A stretch of DNA of 64,000 nucleotides from SZUA-36 sp963774415 (lineage in GTDB: Bacteria; Pseudomonadota; Gammaproteobacteria; Xanthomonadales; SZUA-36): positions 248,001 through 312,000 of the forward strand of contig CAVZEU010000004.1 of assembly GCA_963774415.1 (NCBI GenBank), written 5' to 3'. The position numbers were made by a program, and so were the translations under genes. The notes beneath the pieces are model-generated. The model had not been told where the DNA came from. It made no database searches and saw nothing but the letters and a program-made list of their open reading frames with translations. How positions within the stretch are numbered: the stretch's first letter is position 1; each line of letters begins with the position of its first letter. Shown one piece after another: positions 16,599 through 24,859 of this stretch.

Positions 16599-16928
16599 CT
16601 GGGCGGAATGATAACCTATTGGACGTGGAGTTTTGAAAGTGCAACCGTGGTCCGCGTACTGCATCGGCGCCCCGGATGTTGGCGCGCGCCGGATGCGTCC
16701 GGGCGCCAGGCTGGACCTTGAGCCATGGCGGCGGCCACGGGTCGGGGGAAGCTCAAGGTCAGGCGCCGCTGAAACGGCCACGGCCAGGGTGGGCCGCCAG
16801 TCCGGTACAATTGGTGTTTGTGTTTGAACCATGGGAACACGCCCTTACCGCGGATAATTCATGCACAGGCCAGACGGCGAGGCTCCGGCTGGTGCAATAT
16901 GCATGCTAGCACGCCCTGGAGTTGTGTC
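16599..16928. other. Gene-free divergent region between lpoA and rsmI
   Basis: 330 bp with no supported gene; the open frames crossing it lack family similarity. It must hold the promoters of both divergent genes. TACAAT at 16806-16811 (plus strand) could serve rsmI, but no good -35 stands 16-18 bp before it. TATCAT on the minus strand at 16613-16608 lies too close to the lpoA ATG to be convincing. No repeat or stem-loop with a T-run was seen. Confidence 0.6.
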
Positions 16929-17756
16929 ATGTCGAAAACCGGCCTGTACGTTGTAGCGACACCGATAGGAAACCTCGAGGATATGACGTATCGGGGTGTC
17001 CGCGTGTTGCAGGAGGCGGAACTCATTGCCGCCGAGGATACGCGTCGTTCGGGGCTTTTGCTGGCCCATTATTCCATCTCGACGCCGATGCGGGCCCTGC
17101 ACGAGCACAACGAGGCGCAGGTCGTGGACGGGATACTGCGGCGCATTGCGGATGGCGCAGCGGTCGCCCTTATCGCAGATGCGGGGACGCCCCTGATTTC
17201 CGACCCGGGTTACCGACTGGTTGGCGCAGCGCAGGACGCCGGCATGCCCGTGTACACCGTGCCGGGCCCCAGTGCGCTCACCGCGGCTCTGTCCGTCGCC
17301 GGCCTGCCGACTGACCGTTTCGCGTTCGAGGGGTTTCTGCCGGCACGGGCACAGGCCCGCAGGCAAAAACTCAATTCAGTGGCGGGGGAGACGCGGACCC
17401 TGGTTTTTTTCGAGTCCAGCCACAGGGTGGTGGCGAGTATCACCGACATGGCCGAAATTTTGGGTCCGGGGCGCCTCGCGGCCCTTTGCCGGGAACTGAC
17501 AAAAAAGTTCGAAACCGTGGTGCGGGCGCCATTGGCCGACCTTGACAGGATGCTTGCCGAGGATGTGAACCAGCGACGCGGTGAATTCGTTATCGTCGTG
17601 GCCGGTCATGAACGTGAGGCGGGCGAGGACCTGGACCGGGCGCGGCAGTTGTTCGAGGCGTTGCAGGATTACCTGCCTGCCTCGCAGGCGGCCCGGGTGG
17701 CGGCAAAGATCAGCGGCGTGCCGCGCAGGAAGGTCTACCAAATGCACAAAGAATAG
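16929..17756 (+). CDS. rsmI: 16S rRNA (cytidine(1402)-2'-O)-methyltransferase RsmI
   Basis: SAM-dependent 2'-O-methylation of C1402 in 16S rRNA, next to the N4-methylation by RsmH, whose gene is 1.2 kb downstream. The 275-aa protein starts LYVVATPIGNLEDMTYRGV and has AAEDTRRSG, LISDAGTPLISDPGYR-type sequence (ALIADAGTPLISDPG), VPGPSALTAALSVAGLP and FFESSHRV. ATG 16929 has GGAG about 9 nt upstream; the longer in-frame start at 16818 adds non-family residues. The rsmI-rnpB-mraZ order is typical of gammaproteobacteria. Confidence 0.96.
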   Translation: MSKTGLYVVATPIGNLEDMTYRGVRVLQEAELIAAEDTRRSGLLLAHYSISTPMRALHEHNEAQVVDGILRRIADGAAVALIADAGTPLISDPGYRLVGAAQDAGMPVYTVPGPSALTAALSVAGLPTDRFAFEGFLPARAQARRQKLNSVAGETRTLVFFESSHRVVASITDMAEILGPGRLAALCRELTKKFETVVRAPLADLDRMLAEDVNQRRGEFVIVVAGHEREAGEDLDRARQLFEALQDYLPASQAARVAAKISGVPRRKVYQMHKE

Positions 17757-17778
17757 GGCCCGCCGTTTGCGCAGGGCA

Positions 17779-17808
17779 CTGGCAAAACGGACAGTGGTGA
17801 CGGACAAT
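17779..17808 (+). promoter_or_regulatory. Putative promoter of rnpB
   Basis: -35 CTGGCA (17779-17784) and -10 GACAAT (17803-17808) with an 18-bp spacer. Transcription would begin 6-8 nt downstream, at the 5' strand of helix P1 of the RNase P RNA (about 17814). The fit between predicted start and RNA end supports it. Confidence 0.55.
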
Positions 17809-17813
17809 GCACA

Positions 17814-18205
<392 letters not shown>

Positions 18206-18228
18206 TTACCCGCCTGGTGCCCATTGAT

Positions 18229-18260
18229 CGGCACCCCTGCGGGTGCCGGCACGGCCGTGC
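18229..18260 (+). terminator. Stem-loops downstream of rnpB, possible terminator
   Basis: CGGCACCC (18229-18236) and GGGTGCCG (18241-18248) form an 8-bp stem with a CTGC loop, followed at once by the 12-bp palindrome GCACGGCCGTGC (18249-18260). Only a few scattered T residues follow, so intrinsic termination is uncertain. The ACTT tract lies between rnpB and this structure. Confidence 0.35.
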
Positions 18261-18343
18261 TTGCGTTTCCGGCGATGCCACCGGATTGGCAGAATGCCGC
18301 CGGGCGCCAACCTTTTTGCCCTGCTTCAATCCTATTGAGTTGC

Positions 18344-18372
18344 TTGACATTATTGTGATCAGCTACTATCGT
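18344..18372 (+). promoter_or_regulatory. Promoter of the dcw cluster (Pmra)
   Basis: Consensus -35 TTGACA (18344-18349), a 17-bp spacer and -10 TATCGT (18367-18372). The start would fall near 18380, so the MraZ boxes lie at and just after the transcription start, which suits repression. Confidence 0.7.
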
Positions 18373-18381
18373 GCATAATTG

Positions 18382-18417
18382 TGGGAATTAGTGGGAAAAA
18401 ATAGCACATGGGTGGGA
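18382..18417 (+). promoter_or_regulatory. MraZ operator (TGGGA boxes)
   Basis: TGGGA occurs at 18382-18386, 18392-18396 and 18413-18417, with a further TGGGT at 18409-18413. The first two are 10 bp apart, and the third is 21 bp further, about two helical turns. MraZ of E. coli binds direct TGGG-type repeats with 10-bp period upstream of its own gene, so this is a likely autoregulatory site for the cluster. Confidence 0.75.
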
Positions 18418-18422
18418 ATTAA

Positions 18423-18875
18423 GTGTTCTTCGGAGAGACAGCCATCAACCTGGATGCGAAAGGCCGGCTAGCGGTACCGGTGCGGTATCGCGATGCGATC
18501 GCAGAAGCGTGCGAAAACCGGCTGGTGCTGACCTACAGCGCATTCGATTCGGGCGCTTTGTGGTTGTATCCGGAAGCCGCCTGGGAAAAGGTGCGTGACG
18601 AGATCATGGACTTGCCGAGTTTCGATGCCAGCCACAGGAGCCTGCAGCGGCGCCTGGTCGGCAGCGCCACGGCCGTGGAGCCGGATGGCAGCGGCAGGAT
18701 ATTGCTGCCGCCCAGCCTGCGCCAGGTGACCGGTCTCGAAAAAAGGGTCGTATTGCTGGGCATGGGCAGGCGCTTCGAGATCTGGAACGAAAATACGCTG
18801 AACCAGAAACGCGCCGAGGAAGAGGCGCATTTGCACGAGCGGGCCTCTGAAGAAATGTCCCGCCTCGTGCTCTAG
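18423..18875 (+). CDS. mraZ: Transcriptional regulator MraZ
   Basis: AbrB-like (double SpoVT-AbrB) DNA-binding protein that represses the dcw cluster, including its own gene. The 150-aa product starts at GTG 18423 with MFFGETAINLDAKGRLAVPVRYR and repeats the motif at residues 78-95 (AVEPDGSGRILLPPSLRQ). The DxxGR(I/L)xxP signature is present in both halves. It lies 5 nt after the last TGGGA box. The C-terminal tail is helical and charged, as usual. Confidence 0.96.
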   Translation: MFFGETAINLDAKGRLAVPVRYRDAIAEACENRLVLTYSAFDSGALWLYPEAAWEKVRDEIMDLPSFDASHRSLQRRLVGSATAVEPDGSGRILLPPSLRQVTGLEKRVVLLGMGRRFEIWNENTLNQKRAEEEAHLHERASEEMSRLVL

Positions 18876-18972
18876 GGCTTGTTGTCACCGGGCCTGCGCC
18901 CGGTGTTAAACGGCCCTGGGAAATCGACGCACGGGAGGAGGTTATCGGAACCAAGTATTTAGACCGGAGAGG

Positions 18973-19908
18973 ATGAATACATACCAGCACCACCCTGTCT
19001 TGCTGGATGACGTGGTGTCATCTCTTCGGATCCGGGCAGACGGCACCTACCTGGATGCGACTTATGGCAGGGGAGGGCACAGCCGGGCATTGATGGCCAG
19101 GCTGGGTCAGAAAGGACGCTTACTGGCGTTGGACAAGGATCCGCAGGCGGTCGCGGCGGGTCGGAAAATGTGGGCGGGAAACGCCGGCTTTTCCATTGTC
19201 CAGGGCAGTTTTGCGGAGATGGACCGCTGGGTCCGGGAGTGGCAAGCAGAAAGAAACCTGGATGGGATTCTGTTCGATCTTGGAGTTTCTTCACCACAAC
19301 TGGACGATCCGGCAAGAGGGTTTTCCTTTAGCAGGGAAGGCCCGCTGGATATGCGGATGGACCCAACAAGGGGCGTGCCGGCAGCCGAGTGGCTTGCGGA
19401 TACGCCGGAGCGGGAAATGGCCCGCGTGTTTTGGGAGTTTGGAGAGGAGCGCCACGCGCGCAGGATTGCCAGGAGCATCGTGAAAGCCCGGCGGCAGCAA
19501 CAGATCGAAACCACCACGCAGTTGGCGGACTTGATCGGGCAAACGATAGGAAAACGGGAAAAAAAGCATCCGGCGACACGATGCTTCCAGGCAATCCGAA
19601 TAGCTATTAACAACGAACTGGGTGATCTGGCCCTCGGGCTGGAAGCCGCAATCAGGCAGTTGCGCCCGGGCGGAAGGCTGGTCGTTATCAGCTTTCACTC
19701 GCTGGAAGACCGCCTGGTCAAACGGACGTTCCGCGCGGCCGTCAGGCCAGGCAAAATTCGCCGCAACGTACCTGAGCACCCGGATTGGTCGCCCAGCCTG
19801 AAGCTGGTCGGCAAAGCTATTCGCCCCTCCGCAGAGGAAATTTCTGTGAACCCGAGAGCACGCAGCGCGGTCATGCGGGTTGCAGAGAAATTAGGGCGGA
19901 GTAACTAG
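18973..19908 (+). CDS. rsmH: 16S rRNA (cytosine(1402)-N4)-methyltransferase RsmH
   Basis: Methylates N4 of C1402 in 16S rRNA. The 311-aa protein has HHPVLLDDVV, YLDATYGRGGHSRALM (SAM motif I), LDGILFDLGVSSPQLDDPARGFSF, AIRIAINNELGDL and VISFHSLEDRLVKR, all RsmH landmarks. A GGAGAGG box abuts the ATG. By eye its base composition is lower in GC than its neighbours, with stretches of 45-52%. Its TAG stop overlaps the left tip of repeat copy C, and the protein has full family length, so the insertion did not truncate it. Confidence 0.96.
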   Translation: MNTYQHHPVLLDDVVSSLRIRADGTYLDATYGRGGHSRALMARLGQKGRLLALDKDPQAVAAGRKMWAGNAGFSIVQGSFAEMDRWVREWQAERNLDGILFDLGVSSPQLDDPARGFSFSREGPLDMRMDPTRGVPAAEWLADTPEREMARVFWEFGEERHARRIARSIVKARRQQQIETTTQLADLIGQTIGKREKKHPATRCFQAIRIAINNELGDLALGLEAAIRQLRPGGRLVVISFHSLEDRLVKRTFRAAVRPGKIRRNVPEHPDWSPSLKLVGKAIRPSAEEISVNPRARSAVMRVAEKLGRSN

Positions 19909-20074
19909 TGTTCCTTCAAGGTAATGATTGCGGGCAAGGTAATTATTGCGGGTCCAGCGCCCCTGGGCGGCGTTGCGCTTCTTGCCGGGGACTCTGCCGT
20001 TACCTGCAAGGTGCGCCTTGCCGCGAACGCCGGCCATTCAACTGTATCCGTCATTTTTACCTTGAAGGAACACT
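19907..20074 (+). repeat. Dispersed inverted-repeat element, copy C, inside the dcw cluster
   Basis: 168-bp element between rsmH and ftsL. The first 18 bp of the left end pair perfectly with the right end. Relative to copy B, base 5 of the left end is T instead of C and the matching right base is A instead of G, so pairing is kept. The middle 115 bp of copy B is missing, with the joint at CAGCGCCC, which occurs twice in copy B (7941-7948 and 8056-8063). An 18-bp segment is tandemly doubled (19917-19934, 19935-19952). The right end supplies AAGGAA (20065-20070), 7 nt before the ftsL start. Confidence 0.87.
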
Positions 20075-20077
20075 GAC

Positions 20078-20347
20078 TTGAAGTCACCCATCTTCATTCT
20101 GACATGTGTTCTCGTACTCGATGTGATTTCCGCGCTGGGTGTGGTCTATGCCCGCAACCAGAGCCGCCTGTTGGCCATGGAACTGGGCAAGCTCGAGACC
20201 AGCCAGGATGACGGCCTGGCGGAATGGAGCCGGCTGCAGATCGAGCAGGCCTGGCTGGCTGACGCCAGCGTGATCGAAAAGAAGGCGCATCGCCTGTTGC
20301 ACATGCAACAGCCCGCGCAGACCGAAATACTGGTGGTCAGGCCTTGA
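20078..20347 (+). CDS. ftsL: Cell division protein FtsL
   Basis: Small bitopic division protein that forms the FtsQLB subcomplex and helps activate FtsWI. The 89-aa product has a short cytoplasmic N-terminus, one membrane helix (FILTCVLVLDVISALGVVY) and a periplasmic coiled-coil segment with the characteristic EWSRLQIEQAWLADASVIE. The start is TTG 20078, whose only Shine-Dalgarno lies in repeat copy C. A weak start codon plus a ribosome site inside an inverted repeat suggest low or regulated translation. The end overlaps ftsI (TTGA). Confidence 0.93.
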   Translation: MKSPIFILTCVLVLDVISALGVVYARNQSRLLAMELGKLETSQDDGLAEWSRLQIEQAWLADASVIEKKAHRLLHMQQPAQTEILVVRP

Positions 20348-22056
20348 GTACGAACAAACAACGGGAGGCGCCCAGCAAGCGGCTTTTCGCCATGTTGCTG
20401 ATCTTCTCGCTGTCAGCGATCGCGCTCATCGCCAGGGCCGTGAATTTGCAGGTCATGGAGACCGACTTCCTGCAGGGTCAGGGCAAGGCCCGGTACTTGC
20501 GGGAAGTCGCTATTCCATCGACCCGGGGCGTCATCAGCGATCGTAATGGCGAGCCCCTGGCCGTCAGCACACCGGTCGACTCCGTCTGGGTCAACCCGCA
20601 GCAATTGCTCGAATTCCCGGAAAAGATCAAGCCACTGGCGAAATTACTGGGTTCCGACGCCGACGATATCGAGCGCAAACTGACGCAGAGGGCCAGCAAG
20701 GAGTTTGTCTGGCTGCGTCGGCGCCTGAACCCCAACCTGGCGGCCCAGATCAGCAAGCTGCGGACACCGGGCGTTTATTTGCAGAAAGAGTACCGCCGGT
20801 TTTATCCCGCCGGTTCCATCGCGGCGCACGTCATCGGTTTCACCAATATCGACGATGTCGGCCAGGAAGGCCTGGAACTGGCCTACGACAGCTGGCTCGC
20901 CGGCAGCCCGGGCCTCAAGCGGGTTGTCCGTGACCGCAAGGGCCACACGGTCGAGGAGGCGGTGCTCGTTAAGGAGGCGAACCCGGGTAAGGACCTGCAC
21001 CTGACGATCGACAAGCGCCTGCAGTACCTGGCCTACCGCGAACTGCAGGGCACGATTCTCAAGCATGGTGCCCGCTCCGGCAGCGTGGTGGTGCTGGATG
21101 TGGAAAGCGGCGAGGTGCTCGCCATGGTCAACCTGCCGTCCTACAACCCGAATGACCCGGGGCATGACACGGATGGCATGCGCAACCGCGCGGTAACCGA
21201 CGTCATCGAACCCGGTTCGGTCATGAAACCGATCGCGATGGCATCGATCCTGGAAAACCATATTGCCTCGCCGACCACGGCGGTGGATACGGCGCCGGGG
21301 TGGATCGTCATTTCCGGTCACACGATCCGGGACCACCGCGACTACGGAACGCTGGACGCCACCGGCATCATTACGAAATCCAGCAATGTCGGCATCACCA
21401 AGCTGGCGCTGCAGCTCGAGCCGAGGCAAATGTGGACGACCTATAACCGCTTCGGCTTCGGTGAAGCGACAGGCACCGGGTTTCCCGGCGAATCGGCCGG
21501 GGTGCTGCGCAACTATCAGCGCTGGCGCCGCCTGGAGCAGGCGACCATCGCCTTCGGCTATGGCGTTTCCGCCACGCCGTTGCAATTGGCGCAGGCCTAC
21601 GCCGCGATCGCCGACGGCGGCAAGCTGCATCAGCCCGCGTTGATACTGGGTTCGAACAATCCTCCCGTATCCGCGATCGATCCGGCCATCGCGCACGAGT
21701 TGGCGCGGATGCTGGAAACGGTTCCAACCCTGGAAGGGACGGGCAAGCTGGCGCGGGTTGCAAACTACCGTATCGCCGGCAAGACCGGAACGTCGCACAA
21801 GGTCAGTGCTACCGGTTACGCCGCGGCCAGGTACGTTGCGAGTTTCGCCGGTTTCGCGCCCGCCAGCCACCCACGCCTGGTCTGCGTCGTGGTGATCAAC
21901 GACCCGACCGGCGAGGAGTACTACGGCGGGCAAGTGGCCGCACCGCTGTTTTCCCGGGTCATGACCGGGGCTTTGCGGCTTTTGAACATCCCGCCCGATG
22001 ACTATCCCGGCATGTTGGTCAATTCCGCGGACCGTCCGCAGGGGACAAAATCATGA
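20344..22056 (+). CDS. ftsI: Septal peptidoglycan transpeptidase FtsI (PBP3)
   Basis: Class B penicillin-binding protein that cross-links septal peptidoglycan together with FtsW. One N-terminal membrane helix (LLIFSLSAIALIARAVNL) is followed by the pedestal domain (STRGVISDRNGEPLAVS). The transpeptidase domain carries the catalytic SxxK (GSVMKP, residue about 287), SxN (SSNVG) and KTGT (AGKTGTSHK). 570 aa is close to the family norm. The TTG start overlaps the ftsL stop, and the end overlaps murE (ATGA). Confidence 0.97.
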   Translation: MSTNKQREAPSKRLFAMLLIFSLSAIALIARAVNLQVMETDFLQGQGKARYLREVAIPSTRGVISDRNGEPLAVSTPVDSVWVNPQQLLEFPEKIKPLAKLLGSDADDIERKLTQRASKEFVWLRRRLNPNLAAQISKLRTPGVYLQKEYRRFYPAGSIAAHVIGFTNIDDVGQEGLELAYDSWLAGSPGLKRVVRDRKGHTVEEAVLVKEANPGKDLHLTIDKRLQYLAYRELQGTILKHGARSGSVVVLDVESGEVLAMVNLPSYNPNDPGHDTDGMRNRAVTDVIEPGSVMKPIAMASILENHIASPTTAVDTAPGWIVISGHTIRDHRDYGTLDATGIITKSSNVGITKLALQLEPRQMWTTYNRFGFGEATGTGFPGESAGVLRNYQRWRRLEQATIAFGYGVSATPLQLAQAYAAIADGGKLHQPALILGSNNPPVSAIDPAIAHELARMLETVPTLEGTGKLARVANYRIAGKTGTSHKVSATGYAAARYVASFAGFAPASHPRLVCVVVINDPTGEEYYGGQVAAPLFSRVMTGALRLLNIPPDDYPGMLVNSADRPQGTKS

Positions 22057-23510
22057 ACCCGTGGCTGGCCGATTTGTTGGCGGGCTGGGTCGACAACGCT
22101 CCGCTGCTACGGCTTTCCGGACTTTGCCTTGACCACCGCGCCATCCAACCGGGTGAGGCCTTCGTCGCCGTCAAGGGCGGCTCAGGCCATGGCCTGGACT
22201 ACGCCCGGGCCGCCGTCGAGGCAGGCGCCGCCGCGGTCCTCCATGATGGTTTGCAGGCGCCGCCTGAATTGCCGGTGCCGACGATCGAAGTTCCGGGCCT
22301 GAACACGATGCTGGGCGAACTGGCATCCCGCTACTATGGCGCACCGTCGGAACAGATGCAGATCGCAGGCGTGACCGGCACCAACGGCAAGACTTCCGTT
22401 GCCCATTTCCTGGCGCAGTCCTGGCAGCGCGTATATGGCAACGCCGGCATAATTGGCACGCTCGGCTACGGGCCCGTGGGCCACCTCGAGAGCGGCGAAC
22501 GGACGACCCCGGACGCGCTCAGCCTGCAACGGTTGCTGTCCACCTGCGCGGCTGCCGACGTGGAACGCCTGGCGATGGAAGTGTCTTCGCACGCGCTCGA
22601 GCAAAACCGCTGCCAGACGGTACAGTTCGATGCCGCGATCTTCACCAACCTGAGCCGCGACCACCTCGATTACCACGGCGACATGGCCGCATATGCGGCA
22701 GCCAAGCGGCTGCTGTTTACCGAATACGCGGCCAGGTTCGCCATTATCAACTGCGATGACGAGGTCGGAAAAAAGTGGTTCGGTGAGCTGAACGGCGGCA
22801 TGCAGATGCTCAGCTTCGGTTTGCAGAAGGGCGCCGAACTGCGGGCCACGATCCTGTCCATGGACATCGCCGGCATGACGATCAGGATCGACGGGCCGTG
22901 GGGTTCGGAAAAGTTCCGGACCGGCCTGTTGGGTGCGTTCAACGCCTCCAACCTGCTGGCGGCGGCCGCGACGCTGGTATTGCTGGGTATGCCGTGGAAT
23001 ACCGCGTTGCACCAACTGGAGTTGATGCAGCCGGTCCCGGGCCGGATGATGCGGCTGGGTGGCGACCGGGACCAGCCCGTGGTCGTCGTCGACTACGCAC
23101 ATACGCCGGACGCGCTGGAACACGCCTTGCAGGCGGTGCGGGCGCATCTGCACGGCAGACTGGTCTGTGTTTTCGGTTGTGGCGGCAACCGCGACCAGGG
23201 CAAACGTCCGCAAATGGGCCGGGCCGCCGAAAGGCTGGCGGACGCCATTTTTGTCACCAGCGATAATCCGCGCAGCGAGTCGCCCGCGAGCATTATCGCT
23301 GAAGTCATCGCCGGGCTGGAAGCGCCGGACAGGGCCAGGGTGGAACCGGACCGGGGCACCGCCATCCGCAAGGCGATAGCCGCTTGCAAGGCAGGTGACG
23401 TGGTGCTGGTGGCGGGCAAGGGTCATGAAACCTGGCAGGAAGTCGGTGACCGGCGCATTCCCTTCAGCGATGAAGAAGCCGTGCGCACGGCATTGGGGGA
23501 CGCCGCGTGA
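22053..23510 (+). CDS. murE: UDP-MurNAc-tripeptide synthetase MurE
   Basis: Adds the third residue, meso-diaminopimelate in Gram-negative bacteria, to UDP-MurNAc-L-Ala-D-Glu. The 485-aa Mur ligase has the ATP loop GVTGTNGKTSVAHF, LAMEVSSHALEQNRC, FTNLSRDHLDYHGDM and VVDYAHTPDALEHAL. SDNPRSESP near the C-terminus corresponds to the DNPR motif that selects diaminopimelate over lysine. It overlaps ftsI and murF by 4 nt each. Confidence 0.97.
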   Translation: MNPWLADLLAGWVDNAPLLRLSGLCLDHRAIQPGEAFVAVKGGSGHGLDYARAAVEAGAAAVLHDGLQAPPELPVPTIEVPGLNTMLGELASRYYGAPSEQMQIAGVTGTNGKTSVAHFLAQSWQRVYGNAGIIGTLGYGPVGHLESGERTTPDALSLQRLLSTCAAADVERLAMEVSSHALEQNRCQTVQFDAAIFTNLSRDHLDYHGDMAAYAAAKRLLFTEYAARFAIINCDDEVGKKWFGELNGGMQMLSFGLQKGAELRATILSMDIAGMTIRIDGPWGSEKFRTGLLGAFNASNLLAAAATLVLLGMPWNTALHQLELMQPVPGRMMRLGGDRDQPVVVVDYAHTPDALEHALQAVRAHLHGRLVCVFGCGGNRDQGKRPQMGRAAERLADAIFVTSDNPRSESPASIIAEVIAGLEAPDRARVEPDRGTAIRKAIAACKAGDVVLVAGKGHETWQEVGDRRIPFSDEEAVRTALGDAA

Positions 23511-24859
23511 TCCGCATGCAGACAGCCTACGCGGCCAGGCTGCTGGCTTGCGCGGCGCCGGCGGCCGACGCCGAATTCGCCGGCATCACCACTGACAGCC
23601 GCCAGCTCAGGCCGGGAATGCTGTTCGCGGCCCTCAGCGGGCAGACCTATGACGGCCACGACTACGTGGACATGGCGCAGGAGAAAGGCGCAGCGGGCGT
23701 GTTGGCCAGCCGCCCGCTGACGACGCCGTTGCCGCTGTTGCTGGTCGACGACGTGATCCGGGCGCTGGGTGTGCTGGCAGCCGACTGGCGCCGCCAGTGC
23801 GGCCCGCGGGTGGTGGGCATCACCGGCAGCAACGGCAAGACCACCGTCAAGGAGATGGTAGCCAGCGTACTTGGGCAAAATAACGGAGTCCTGGCCACCA
23901 AGGGAAACTTCAATAATGAACTGGGCTTGCCGCTGACGCTGTTCCAGCTCGAGCCGTCGCACGCTTACGCCGTACTCGAAATGGGAGCGAGCAATCCGGG
24001 CGACATTGCCTACCTGGCCGCTATCGCACAACCGCAGGTGGGTGTCATTACCAATATCGGCCCCGCTCACCTGCAGGGTTTCATCAACGAGGAGGGAGTG
24101 GCGCGCGCCAAGGGCGAATTGTACGCAGCCCTGCCGCAAGACGGCACCGCGGTCATCAACGCGGCAGAGCCGTGGGTCGAACTGTGGCTCGGCATGAACC
24201 GGGCGGGCAGCACGGTCTTCTTCAATGCCGATAACGGCAGCGGTATCAGTCTGGGCGGCACGGCGCAAAGCCCGGTGATCCGGACACCGGCGGCTGAATT
24301 CAGTGTGCGCCTGAGCTTGCCGGGGCGGCACAACCTGAGCAACGCAATGGCCGCCACCGCGGCCTGCCTGGCGCTGGGCGTGGAGCCGGAAGCCATCAAG
24401 ACCGGGCTCGAGTCGGTGAAACCCGTGCCCGGCAGGCTCAACCTGGTGCCGGCGCCGGCCGGCTGGATCGTCATCGATGACACCTACAACGCCAACCCGG
24501 CATCGCTGTACGCGGCCCTGCAGGTGCTGACGGCCCAGCACGGCGAGCCGTGGCTGGTGCTTGGGGATATGGCGGAACTGGGTTCGAACAGCCGCAAATT
24601 GCACGCCGAATTGGGGGACGCCGCGCGCTCGCTCGGGGTCAAGCGCTTATTCGCCGTCGGCAGCGCCAGCACGGCCACGGTCGACGCCTTCGGCGCAAGC
24701 GCCTCGCATTTCGAAAGCCGCGAAGCGCTTATCGAGGCGCTGCGTTCGGAACTCCGCCCCGGCGTCGCCTGCCTGGTCAAAGGCTCTCGCTCCATGGGGA
24801 TGGAAAACGTCGTGCGCGCGATATCGGACCAGAAAACGTACGCAGGGGGAGACAACTGA
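23507..24859 (+). CDS. murF: UDP-MurNAc-tripeptide:D-Ala-D-Ala ligase MurF
   Basis: Adds the D-Ala-D-Ala dipeptide, completing the UDP-MurNAc-pentapeptide. The 450-aa Mur ligase shows GITGSNGKTTVKEM, GNFNNELGLPLTLF, VLEMGASNPGDIAYL, NIGPAHLQGF and DDTYNANPASLYAAL. Its GTG start overlaps murE, and its TGA overlaps the ATG of mraY by one base. Confidence 0.97.
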   Translation: MIRMQTAYAARLLACAAPAADAEFAGITTDSRQLRPGMLFAALSGQTYDGHDYVDMAQEKGAAGVLASRPLTTPLPLLLVDDVIRALGVLAADWRRQCGPRVVGITGSNGKTTVKEMVASVLGQNNGVLATKGNFNNELGLPLTLFQLEPSHAYAVLEMGASNPGDIAYLAAIAQPQVGVITNIGPAHLQGFINEEGVARAKGELYAALPQDGTAVINAAEPWVELWLGMNRAGSTVFFNADNGSGISLGGTAQSPVIRTPAAEFSVRLSLPGRHNLSNAMAATAACLALGVEPEAIKTGLESVKPVPGRLNLVPAPAGWIVIDDTYNANPASLYAALQVLTAQHGEPWLVLGDMAELGSNSRKLHAELGDAARSLGVKRLFAVGSASTATVDAFGASASHFESREALIEALRSELRPGVACLVKGSRSMGMENVVRAISDQKTYAGGDN

